From a virus, in the IMG/VR virus record IMGVR_UViG_3300008120_000311, positions 1 to 23,992 of that record: a DNA stretch of 23,992 nt; one strand, 5' to 3'. Below, piece by piece: positions 8,221 through 16,916 of this stretch (the stretch's first letter is position 1; every line of letters begins with the position of its first letter). The position numbers were made by a program, and so were the translations under genes. The notes below the pieces were generated by a model. It saw only the letters and a program-made list of their open reading frames with translations. It did not search any database and had not been told where the DNA came from.

Positions 8221-8249
8221 TAAAAAAAGGTCACCTTTTGGGTGACCTT
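8221..8249 (-). terminator. Rho-independent terminator ending the late structural block
   Basis: On the minus strand AAGGTCACC (8241-8249) pairs over 9 bp with GGTGACCTT (8227-8235) around a 5-nt loop, followed by a T tract at 8222-8226, which is 7 T when the A-T closing pairs are included. It lies 19 nt beyond the stop of the 234-aa gene and directly abuts the gp32 promoter, separating late transcription from the gp32 unit. Confidence 0.93.
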
Positions 8250-8268
8250 ACATTATTTGTTGTGTTTG

Positions 8269-8973
8269 TTATTTGTATTTGAACTCGTCCTCAAATCCGT
8301 TACCTTGGAAGGAATTCTTAATATCATTAACATTGATGTCAGTCACGTCATCAGGTGTTAAAACATAATCATTTTTTCCTGTTTTTTCCATCTCTTCTGA
8401 TTTGTCATCAAAAAATTGTGATAATTTTTGACTATAAGGATATGAATCATACGTTCTTAACTCTAATTTTTCTTGTGGAGTTTTTTCACGATACTTTTCG
8501 ATTTTGTTTTCAAGAGCGTTTAACTTATTCATAATTGAATCCATCTCACCTAATCTTGATTCCAATTTGTTTAATTGACCAAACAAATTATCAAAGTAAC
8601 TATCTTGTTTTGATTGAATATCTTTTTGAGCAGTAACCAATTCAGTTATATCTAATTCTTCAGAATCAGTTTCTTCTCCACCCTTTTCTTCTGAGTTACC
8701 CTCATCATCAATTTTTTCAACGTCAGGGTCATTCTCTACATCAATAGGTTCAGGAGTTGCACCCGCTTCAGGTGCTGGTGGAGCCGCCGCATCACCTGGA
8801 GGTGGTGGGGGAACTGCCGCAGCGTCTGCTGGTGGCGGTGGAGGTACTGCACCCGCATCAGGTGTAAGTGCAGCTAAATCATCAGGAGCTGGCTCAGCAG
8901 CTTGTTCTAAAATATATTTATTGATACTTCTGTATCTTTCAATTTCACTTAAAATTTTTCTGTCTATACTCAT
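8269..8973 (-). CDS. Pro/Ala-rich acidic coiled-coil protein, probable virion-associated (234 aa)
   Basis: No recognised domain. The layout is clear. A helical N-terminus (MSIDRKILSEIERYRSINKY, 1-20) is followed by a low-complexity Pro/Ala/Gly linker (about 25-75) with repeated VPPPPPADAAA / VPPPPPGDAAA units. Then come a very acidic stretch (about 78-110; Glu, Asp), a coiled-coil-like helix with heptads (about 112-165; NKLESRLGEMDSIMNKLNAL) and a charged tail. N-termini of the type EIxRxxxINKYIxEQ recur, as I remember, in structural proteins of large Bacteroidota phages. It is the last gene before the late terminator and starts 4 nt after the 74-aa gene. A tail or head accessory role is inferred only from position. 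Confidence 0.85.
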   Translation of the reverse strand: MSIDRKILSEIERYRSINKYILEQAAEPAPDDLAALTPDAGAVPPPPPADAAAVPPPPPGDAAAPPAPEAGATPEPIDVENDPDVEKIDDEGNSEEKGGEETDSEELDITELVTAQKDIQSKQDSYFDNLFGQLNKLESRLGEMDSIMNKLNALENKIEKYREKTPQEKLELRTYDSYPYSQKLSQFFDDKSEEMEKTGKNDYVLTPDDVTDINVNDIKNSFQGNGFEDEFKYK

Positions 8974-8977
8974 TGTA

Positions 8978-9202
8978 TTAACCGTTTAACAATTGCTTTA
9001 TACCTTTAGATGTTTCAACTCTAACTTTTCTGTTGGCAGTTGTTTGGTGTCCAGCTCTTTCAATAAGACCATCTCTTTCTCTTACAGTATAACAATCTCC
9101 TGTATCCAAGTCACAAACTTGCTTAGTTCCGTCACCATTATCTTCTTGTGAAAATCTTGTAGATTTACCAAGGTAGTTGTCTAATGCTGTTTTAATGTCC
9201 AT
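8978..9202 (-). CDS. Small hypothetical protein (74 aa) in the late block
   Basis: A 74-aa soluble protein that I do not recognise. It has two close cysteines in VCDLDTGDCYTVRERDGLIE (29-48), an arrangement that could form a small beta hairpin or bind metal, and a basic C-terminal half (KVRVETSKGIKQLLNG, 59-74). It has its own upstream box (9209-9225) of the same type as two large structural genes and is followed 4 nt later by the 234-aa gene, so both are probably late-expressed. A virion or assembly role is an inference from position. Confidence 0.8.
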   Translation of the reverse strand: MDIKTALDNYLGKSTRFSQEDNGDGTKQVCDLDTGDCYTVRERDGLIERAGHQTTANRKVRVETSKGIKQLLNG

Positions 9203-9208
9203 AATTAT

Positions 9209-9225
9209 GTTTCTATATAAATATA
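9209..9225 (-). promoter_or_regulatory. Candidate late-promoter box upstream of the 74-aa gene
   Basis: The minus strand reads TATATTTATATAGAAAC, 7 nt after its AAA to the ATG at 9202. Fourteen of its bases (ATTTATATAGAAAC) are identical to the box before the tape measure gene. Because it is AT-rich, its complement also contains TATAAATA, the T4 late box, but pointing away from the genes. Confidence 0.5.
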
Positions 9226-9235
9226 TCGTTATTTG

Positions 9236-12200
9236 TTAAATTGCAAAGTCGAATTCGAACCATTGGGTAGCGTTTTCACCTTGGTTAGGTTGAACAACTT
9301 TTTGAGCAGTTAAACCAAACTTACATAATATTTTTGTAGTACCTGTCGGTATAGTAATATCTTGGTTATCAAACTCAAATAATATATCCTCATTGTCAAT
9401 TTGAAATTTAACCTCATTAATGAAATAACTATCCAAGTCATTTGTCAACGTACCTTGTCCTAAAACTACCTGAACGTATTGGTTATTTGACGTTGCACTC
9501 ATTCTTACAAACTGATAATCCATAGTAGTATATTGCTCAGTATATAGGAAATTCCAAGGAGACAACGCAGTATTTCCTGTTGGGTAATATTCAGGATTTA
9601 TTATAACAGTTAAAATTTCATTACCGCTATCGATACTTCCATTCATAACAACAGGTCCTGTTTGTTGTGGGTTTGTGTTACTATTTGGCGGTACTGATGG
9701 AGCAACTGTTGGTGGTGCTGCAGAAACTTGTTGTGGATTATAAGTAAATGTTGTTGTAGTTGAACCGCTACCATAAACCCCACCTAATGTTATTACATTG
9801 TTTTGCGGTACCGTAGTATTACTAAACGGAACAATAACAACTACGTTAGTGTCTCCGTTTATAGTAATACCTGTTGTTACCGTAACCCCGTTTACTGTAA
9901 CGGCTGTTACTGAATCTAAATCATTACCAACAATATTAACAATTGTACCTGTAACACCCGTTAATGGTGTGAATGATGTGATAGATGGTGGTAAACAAAC
10001 TACTGGTGGTGTTGATGTAGTATTTTGATTATTTGTTGTACCTGTACCTCCACTAACAATTTGTTGCTCTTGAGCAGTGTTAGCTTGTACAACTGTGTTA
10101 GTCGCATCACCATTTAATTGTACTCTATTGGCTGATTTTAAACCATCTTTAACTGTTTCAAATAATGTTGTATACTCATTTTGATTTTCGTCAAAATATT
10201 CTGGTGTTATATTAGGATTGTCACTTGTTGCAGGTGTCCAATAACAAACATAATATTTTGGTAATCCTAATGGTGCATTACCATTTTCACCAAATAAAAT
10301 ACGTCTAACATTTGGTGTTAGTCTCGCAATCATGAAATCCAAAAATTTATCAAGATTAGTAAAGTTAGCAATTGGTGTTGGGTTGTTTGTTGAATTTGAA
10401 TTTGATACCGATACACACGAAGCTTGTTTTTGTATAAAGTACTGAGTACTTGGTCCCCAATACACGCTTAACTCAACATTAGCAAAGTTATTATTATAAC
10501 CATAAAACTTGTCCTGATTAAACGTTTTAATGTAACACATTAAGTAAATAAGGACTTGTAAATTCGCATCACTTGTTTTCGCAACAATTGCATCGGCTAA
10601 TTCTTGTGGTGTCAATCCAGTTGTGATAGATTCAACAAAATCTCCCCAAGTAACGTAGTTAGTATTTAACGATAATGTACAACTATTAACCGCGGCAGCA
10701 GTATTTTCACCTATTTGTGAAAGAAGCGCAGTTTTATTAATATTTGTAATTGGTTTGTTTGGTACGTTATCTTTTTTCTTTAATATCGCAGTTTCAATCT
10801 GTGTTAATAAGTTTTGATTTAAACTTTGTAATAAATTATCAATAGATGGTAAATCAAAAATACCTTGTCTAATACCCGTAAAATCTGTTTGGAATTGTCC
10901 AGGTTGAATACTATGATTAACTTCAGTAATCAAATAAGGTCCGTTAAACATTGGAACGTGTCTTAAATTGAAATACATTGTTGGTTGTAATAATGCATTA
11001 CCTAAAGAAATTACACGACATTGATAACTCCTTTTCTTATATAAATTATATAAACCAACGTTTTGAGTTGCAACATTCTTACCATTAGCTTGGTTAACCA
11101 TATCGATTTGAGTCTGTATGGACTCTGAGGTTGCCTTACCACTATCCATTGAAACCTCAAACGAGTAGAATATATTTTGATTTCTAGTTCCTATATCAAC
11201 ATTAAACCCAACACATTTATTTGATACCGCCCAATCTTTTTTACCAATCTGATTTTCAATTAATGGATTTTCAGATGCTCTTCGTAATTCAAATGAATCA
11301 TCTCTAAACCTTGAATTGCCCTTAGGTAAATCTAATTGAGCCGACGGTAGTCCCGCATAAAAACAAACAACTTTTGGACTTGATTTTCTATAATCAACAT
11401 CTAAGAATGTTCCCCACATATTATCAGCAAACTCTAAAGAACCTTCAGAATTTTGTGAAAGAGTTGTTCCATCCGCATCTTGAACATTATAAAAATTAAC
11501 ATATGCTGGTAATGGCATCACATTAAATTTATTCTTAATAAGAATTCCACTTAAAAATGTGAATACACTCATTTCCATATTGAACGACGACTCTTCAAAG
11601 GTCTTATTCCCTAACAGAGTATCTTTTAGTGAGAAGATATCAACTAATAAAGTATCACCAATGTTTCTTGAAGCTCTGTCCAAGAATAAGAAATCTTCAA
11701 ATAACGTCTTACTCGAATAATCACCACCCGCAACCCATTTGTCATTTAAAGCTTTGAATACCTCATAATTTTCAACTTTGGACTGTTGTCCATCAATAAC
11801 ACTTTGTATTTTCTTTTCAGGTAACTCTTGTTGATTAGGTAAGGCAAGTCTAACTCCCGCTAATACTTGATTTATAAATAAATTTTGGATTGCAGTTGTG
11901 CCGTTCAAATAAAGTTGTATTCTAGATTTAAACTCATCGCTTGTTAAAGTTGGTGTTAAAAGTTTTTGTGTTGCATATTGTTTTATTAATTGTGAACATA
12001 AAACAATGTTGTCAACATTAAACTCAATATTATTATCAATAAAAAAATCCGTAATATACGAACCTTGATTAGTATATCTCAAGTTTTGTATTGTTGAAAA
12101 TCCAATCTCGGTTTCTAACGCCAACCATTCAGTAGGATACTGAGCCTTTGATTGTGCTAAAGTTATTGTTCCGTTACTCGAAGGTAATGTGTTGTTAACA

Positions 12201-15200
12201 TATGTACCAAAATTAATTGGGTCAACCACAACATTTGGTCCGTTGTTTGACGCTATAAATGAATCAACAACTCTTCTCTTATAATTTGCAGGATTACCAT
12301 ACTTTAACATTACATCATACTCTAAAAATGATTTGATTGTATTTGAGAATGACGTTAATTGTGTATTACCTAATGTGTTAAAATATTCTGAATTTGATAA
12401 TCCTGTATTTGCATTTACCGTCATTAAACTGGAAAACAAATACTGAAAGTTTTTAAATACCGCAGTATTATCAACAGGTGACTCACCAATAGGTACACCT
12501 ACTTGTGGACCTAAATCAATATCCGCAATTGGTTTAGAGAAATTTAAAAACTCTTGTTCAAACTTGTCTAAAATACTTTTATCAAAAACTGAAAATATTT
12601 CTTCAATGTTTGAATACTCATCAGTAATCAATAATTTAAAGGCCGATTGTTTTGTGTTACCTGTTAATATTTTATTAACATATTTTTCAGGACTTGGTTT
12701 AACTACTTGTGTGTTATCAAAATAACCGTAATTTGGTGCCGACCACAACATTCTTACCGAACCATTATAAATTGATGGATTATTTAAAAACACCGTACCT
12801 TGAACATTATTCACCAACAACTCAGCATTTATTTGATTTATTGGTGAACCAAACGAAGGTATTATAAAATATTTACCACTTGTAGTATTTTGGTTTGGTC
12901 TACAATTACCTGATAAACTATTTAAATCCATAACAGTATCAGGTAAAATTACTGACCAAGTTTCAATTGTTGTTATTTTTGGAACACCACTTAATACATC
13001 AATAACTGAATTAGTTGGGTTAATGTTTGAATCTCTAAAATTATAGACTTTCATACCACCACTAATACTTGTTTGGATTTCTTCATCGGTGTAATCAACA
13101 TATAAGTCATATCCATTATAGAATACGTTAAAGTCGTTAATCACTTTAGGATAAAATCCTGTTTGCATTTTTGGGTTGTTTACGGATGTCACATTTTGTA
13201 ATGTAATTTCTTTAACACCATCAAACTCAAATTTATATGTTTTTGTATCAGAACTAGTAATTGGGTCAAAATTAACTTTGTAATCAAAATTAGTCCAAGC
13301 ACTATCCAAGAAATCTACACCAGTTGTTTTGTAGGTTTTATACCTATACCAAATAGAACCCATCTTTAAAACCCAAGCGTATGGCATTTTATGAATTGCA
13401 CCAAACTTTTTAAAACAAGATGCAATGTAATCTAAATCATTTGGAGCATCTAATGTTTTATACTTTTCTTTTAAAGAAGCTAATGGTAATGAATTAATAA
13501 ACAAATAAGCCGCTTGAACATACGGGTATTTATCTTTCTTTCTCCAATTATAAACACCATTCTGAATAGCATTTACCATGTATGGTGTGTTTAACATGGT
13601 AGTTGTTGTTTCAGTCGTAATATTATTGATTGTCCTTGTGTGGTAAACATACCCTTCAGTTGGTACGAACTTATTAGGGTCTTTTCTTGTATCTAAAAAT
13701 GTTGTTAAATTAGTTTGAACAATTTCAGAAGTTGGGTCTGTGACTGTTAAATAAGAAAAATTTGTTACAGGTCTATTTGTTGTATAATTATAAACACTAT
13801 TAAAATTTGAAATAACGTTACGTTCTTTAAACACTTGTAATACTTGAGTTGTATTATATACGTTATTATTTGTGTTTGCATCACTTTGAGCCATATTTGC
13901 AGAAACCCAAGTTGGGTCTGTAAATGGGTAAGTATCAATAATTAATGGGTCGTTTGATGCGTTTTTAACTAATTGTTCTAACGCTTCATACTTAGCAGGG
14001 TTTTGAGGTTCTTTACCTAAATCATTTGTACTAAGAATGTTAAACGAATTTTCAGTTAAATTTCTAATATATGGTGTAACATAAAAATCCCTAATGAATT
14101 CTTGATATGCTCTACCTGTACCTTGGTTAGAAAAATTAAATAAAGTTTCTTCGTAATTTTGGGCAGTAATGTTATAGTTCTTAAGTTTTAAAGTTAAGAA
14201 AGGAGAGCTAATCCCTAAACTAGTAACAATGTTAGTTGTTTCCGAACTCAAAACTAAATCAGTTAATTGGTTCAACTGATTTGCATTTGCTCGGATATAA
14301 CCTGAATAATTAGCGGTTAAGAATTGTCTTTCCCAAATTTCGTAAAAGAATTTAACCTCCTCTTTATTAACATAAGCAATACCATTTGATGGATATTCTA
14401 TTGCATTTATATTAATAATATTTGTTGTTGCTTGACTATCAGTTGGAACTTGAGCTATTGGAGGATTAAACCTTTGAGTGATACCTCTCATATACTCTTC
14501 AACAAATTCAACTTCAGGCCATTTATCATAAAGATAACCTTTAGTAATATCAACAACTGAAGGGTCTGCAATATATCTTAATTGAAAACGTCCTTTCTTA
14601 TCATCAGGTGTTTCAACAAAAAATTGTGGCCAAGGATAAACAGGAACTTGACTTGTAGATAACCCTTGATTTTGATTTGAAGCTTCCTGTGACTTTTTAA
14701 CATTTTCAACTGTATCAGTACCAGGTGCTGATGAAGGATTATCTAAAATCGCTAATTGTCTAACAGGGTCATATTTAACATTCCAAGCATTTGTATGGAC
14801 CTCATCCATTAAACGAATAAATGCTTCTGCTGAAGCCATAATAACCGCACAAACGTTTCTTACCGTCGGTTTAAATCCAAGACCAATTTTAGAGTCTTCT
14901 ATTTTTCTTGAGAAATCCGCAGTTAATATAGTTTCGTAATCTGTTAATTTTCTATTCGCTTCCGCTTCAAGTTGATAAATTAAATTTTCAAATCTTGGTT
15001 CAACTTGATTTGTTACCGTATTTGATTTAAAAATAAAAAATGGTGTCTTAACTAAATTAACAGAACTTGATTGGTTTGAAGACGCCACGGGATTTAAACT
15101 TACCTCAAGAATTGGTGTATATAGTTTTTCCAAATAAACTTTAGTTGTTTGCGTATCAGCGGTAGTTGGCGCTAATATACCTGTTTGTTGAATTGTTGTT

Positions 15201-16603
15201 TTAGTTAAGTCAATATCATCTAAATTAACATTAATCAACATAGTATTATACGTTATTGGATTTTTAATTGGGGACTTACCCGTTGTTCCAAGAGTTGGGT
15301 TTTCCGCCAATAACGTATTAAATTGAGAAGTATATCCACTTAATAGTGTTCGGGCCGCTTGTTGTCTTACAGGGTCTTTTAATATTTCATCTTTAAATGC
15401 ATAAACATAAGTACCATTTTTTAAAACAATTGGTCTTAAATTCATATATGTATTATACCAAGACGTATCAGAACCATAGATTTCGTTATAATAGTTTTTT
15501 AAAGTTTCTTTATAAGCCCTAATATTAGTGAGTGGCTCTACATCAACTTTAGTGTACGAATCAATAATAGTTTTTTCAAAATTTTCCAATGCATTCATGA
15601 ATTGAGCAAATGTCATTTCAGGAAAATCAGGGTCAAGTAATCCTTTTGCTTTATACTCACTATAAACCTCAATTACTTTTTGGTAACCTTTTTCACTAAC
15701 AATTTGAGTAACCACATCATTTGAGCTATTACTCGCCTGACCCGCAATCGTATTACTTTGTTTTGTGGTTGACTCAATATTTTTGTTTCCACCCTCGGCG
15801 GACGTTGGCGATTTAGAAATATCAAATCGTGTACTGTACATGTGTGGTGCCGCCAACAAATGTCCCATAGATATTTCATTAAGTATATTGAACTTATATC
15901 CAACAAACTCTAACTGAATTTGGTAGTTCCCACTAAATGTGTTGAATGATGCATGGAATGTTTTTAAGTTTAACTGATACTTAATTGCCTGTCCGTAAAA
16001 CCCTTTAAGTGTTAAATAAAATGGTGGGTACGGTAAATTAAAAAATGCAGCATAAGGTGAATTATCACCTAATTCAAACAAGGCTTTACCTTGAATATCT
16101 TCAAGAAGAATTGTAACTTGTGGTACAAATGAACTATTAGTTCTTACGTTAATTGATGTTATCCCTAATAATCCATTATCGGTAGATACATTTCCAGGAT
16201 TATTGACCGTAACTCTATCATATGGTTTTGTTCCATCATTTGGTGCAATAGTTTCAATCCTTGTTTGATTATTACCCAAACCATTTCGAGTACCTTTACC
16301 AGTTAATTCATCATAATAACCTGAAGTTAAATGTGTATTTTCTGTCGGTCTTAAAAAATTAATTTTAGCAACAGAAATAACTCTAGCCCTATCTTCAGGA
16401 CTTCCACCAACAGCTAACTTAGTTCTTGGTAATACTTCAGCCTCAAGGTTGGCAAACATAACCATATTTTCATGGTCAACCAATCTTTCACTAATATTAC
16501 CAAACGCATCAATAGTTTTATTTGGGTCAACAACAATAATGTTATTGTAATCAAATTCCACTAATACGTTTCCACTGTTGTCTCCTGGTCTGTTACCTGC
16601 CAT
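9236..16603 (-). CDS. Giant baseplate hub-type structural protein (2455 aa)
   Basis: Probable baseplate/hub component of the contractile tail. N-terminal region: SSFVPQVTILLEDIQGKALF and SPYAAFFNLPYPPFYLTLKG (about 157-206) belong to a block I associate with baseplate proteins of large T4-like phages. Near residues 1884-1915, MFNGPYLITEVNHSIQPGQF and then TGIRQ resemble the hub/late-control type of fold end. Residues about 1981-2103 form a possible hydrolase-like domain (YGYNNNFANV, then NFTNLDKFLDFM). Residues about 2204-2289 are an IPT/TIG Ig-like domain (PPSITSFTPLTGVTGTIVNI). About 2300-2455 is a beta-rich tail of unknown type. It starts inside the gp53-like gene (11-nt overlap); T4 gene 53 also precedes hub gene 5. 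It is far longer than any T4 baseplate protein, so it may combine functions that T4 splits among gp27, gp5 and others. Confidence 0.85.
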   Translation of the reverse strand: MAGNRPGDNSGNVLVEFDYNNIIVVDPNKTIDAFGNISERLVDHENMVMFANLEAEVLPRTKLAVGGSPEDRARVISVAKINFLRPTENTHLTSGYYDELTGKGTRNGLGNNQTRIETIAPNDGTKPYDRVTVNNPGNVSTDNGLLGITSINVRTNSSFVPQVTILLEDIQGKALFELGDNSPYAAFFNLPYPPFYLTLKGFYGQAIKYQLNLKTFHASFNTFSGNYQIQLEFVGYKFNILNEISMGHLLAAPHMYSTRFDISKSPTSAEGGNKNIESTTKQSNTIAGQASNSSNDVVTQIVSEKGYQKVIEVYSEYKAKGLLDPDFPEMTFAQFMNALENFEKTIIDSYTKVDVEPLTNIRAYKETLKNYYNEIYGSDTSWYNTYMNLRPIVLKNGTYVYAFKDEILKDPVRQQAARTLLSGYTSQFNTLLAENPTLGTTGKSPIKNPITYNTMLINVNLDDIDLTKTTIQQTGILAPTTADTQTTKVYLEKLYTPILEVSLNPVASSNQSSSVNLVKTPFFIFKSNTVTNQVEPRFENLIYQLEAEANRKLTDYETILTADFSRKIEDSKIGLGFKPTVRNVCAVIMASAEAFIRLMDEVHTNAWNVKYDPVRQLAILDNPSSAPGTDTVENVKKSQEASNQNQGLSTSQVPVYPWPQFFVETPDDKKGRFQLRYIADPSVVDITKGYLYDKWPEVEFVEEYMRGITQRFNPPIAQVPTDSQATTNIININAIEYPSNGIAYVNKEEVKFFYEIWERQFLTANYSGYIRANANQLNQLTDLVLSSETTNIVTSLGISSPFLTLKLKNYNITAQNYEETLFNFSNQGTGRAYQEFIRDFYVTPYIRNLTENSFNILSTNDLGKEPQNPAKYEALEQLVKNASNDPLIIDTYPFTDPTWVSANMAQSDANTNNNVYNTTQVLQVFKERNVISNFNSVYNYTTNRPVTNFSYLTVTDPTSEIVQTNLTTFLDTRKDPNKFVPTEGYVYHTRTINNITTETTTTMLNTPYMVNAIQNGVYNWRKKDKYPYVQAAYLFINSLPLASLKEKYKTLDAPNDLDYIASCFKKFGAIHKMPYAWVLKMGSIWYRYKTYKTTGVDFLDSAWTNFDYKVNFDPITSSDTKTYKFEFDGVKEITLQNVTSVNNPKMQTGFYPKVINDFNVFYNGYDLYVDYTDEEIQTSISGGMKVYNFRDSNINPTNSVIDVLSGVPKITTIETWSVILPDTVMDLNSLSGNCRPNQNTTSGKYFIIPSFGSPINQINAELLVNNVQGTVFLNNPSIYNGSVRMLWSAPNYGYFDNTQVVKPSPEKYVNKILTGNTKQSAFKLLITDEYSNIEEIFSVFDKSILDKFEQEFLNFSKPIADIDLGPQVGVPIGESPVDNTAVFKNFQYLFSSLMTVNANTGLSNSEYFNTLGNTQLTSFSNTIKSFLEYDVMLKYGNPANYKRRVVDSFIASNNGPNVVVDPINFGTYVNNTLPSSNGTITLAQSKAQYPTEWLALETEIGFSTIQNLRYTNQGSYITDFFIDNNIEFNVDNIVLCSQLIKQYATQKLLTPTLTSDEFKSRIQLYLNGTTAIQNLFINQVLAGVRLALPNQQELPEKKIQSVIDGQQSKVENYEVFKALNDKWVAGGDYSSKTLFEDFLFLDRASRNIGDTLLVDIFSLKDTLLGNKTFEESSFNMEMSVFTFLSGILIKNKFNVMPLPAYVNFYNVQDADGTTLSQNSEGSLEFADNMWGTFLDVDYRKSSPKVVCFYAGLPSAQLDLPKGNSRFRDDSFELRRASENPLIENQIGKKDWAVSNKCVGFNVDIGTRNQNIFYSFEVSMDSGKATSESIQTQIDMVNQANGKNVATQNVGLYNLYKKRSYQCRVISLGNALLQPTMYFNLRHVPMFNGPYLITEVNHSIQPGQFQTDFTGIRQGIFDLPSIDNLLQSLNQNLLTQIETAILKKKDNVPNKPITNINKTALLSQIGENTAAAVNSCTLSLNTNYVTWGDFVESITTGLTPQELADAIVAKTSDANLQVLIYLMCYIKTFNQDKFYGYNNNFANVELSVYWGPSTQYFIQKQASCVSVSNSNSTNNPTPIANFTNLDKFLDFMIARLTPNVRRILFGENGNAPLGLPKYYVCYWTPATSDNPNITPEYFDENQNEYTTLFETVKDGLKSANRVQLNGDATNTVVQANTAQEQQIVSGGTGTTNNQNTTSTPPVVCLPPSITSFTPLTGVTGTIVNIVGNDLDSVTAVTVNGVTVTTGITINGDTNVVVIVPFSNTTVPQNNVITLGGVYGSGSTTTTFTYNPQQVSAAPPTVAPSVPPNSNTNPQQTGPVVMNGSIDSGNEILTVIINPEYYPTGNTALSPWNFLYTEQYTTMDYQFVRMSATSNNQYVQVVLGQGTLTNDLDSYFINEVKFQIDNEDILFEFDNQDITIPTGTTKILCKFGLTAQKVVQPNQGENATQWFEFDFAI
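9736..9993 (-). other. IPT/TIG domain coding segment in the giant hub protein
   Basis: Encodes about residues 2204-2289. PPSITSFTPLTGVTGTIVNI, then a NDLDSVTAVTVNGV motif and a final TTTTFTYNP strand match the IPT/TIG pattern (PxIxSxxPxxGxxGxxVxIxGxxF). Such domains in phage tail proteins often form projecting or carbohydrate-contacting Ig-like modules. Confidence 0.85.
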
Positions 16604-16916
16604 AATAATAGAAATAATTTTCTAAAGCCGCTTTATAGTCTTGTAATGAAGGTAGTAGTGGATAAGGAATAATCAATACCGCTCCGTCGAATATATTATT
16701 TTCAAGACCTCCAAATTGAGGGTTCGCTTGTAAAATTAACCAACCAAAATATGGTGAATTATAATATTCCTGAGATACTACATCTAATCGACTACGAGCA
16801 ACTTTATATATGTAAGACTTATCAGTTGGTTTTTGGGGTAATTGCACAAAAGGAACAATGGTTTGTTCACCATTAATTAAAAAATCACTATATCTATTCC
16901 AATATTGGTACGCCAT
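16593..16916 (-). CDS. Baseplate wedge protein, gp53-like with LysM-type fold (107 aa)
   Basis: Small baseplate protein that probably clamps wedges or links to the tube/hub. Residues about 35-90 show the LysM-like pattern of T4 gp53 and P2 gpX-type proteins: YKVARSRLDVVSQEYYNSPY, then GWLILQANPQ and a closing VLIIPYP. T4 gp53 is about 196 aa, so this is a short version. Its ATG overlaps the stop of the 1677-aa gene (TAATG at 16914-16918), and its end overlaps the start of the giant hub gene by 11 nt. This tight coupling of three baseplate genes suggests balanced translation. Confidence 0.78.
   Translation of the reverse strand: MAYQYWNRYSDFLINGEQTIVPFVQLPQKPTDKSYIYKVARSRLDVVSQEYYNSPYFGWLILQANPQFGGLENNIFDGAVLIIPYPLLPSLQDYKAALENYFYYYGR

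Noticed and set aside
9212-9224. TATAAATA (the T4 late promoter box) on the plus strand here and again near 23850
   Set aside because: In that orientation no gene lies downstream. The same bases read on the minus strand sit just before start codons, so I prefer the minus orientation, though AT-rich near-palindromes leave some doubt.
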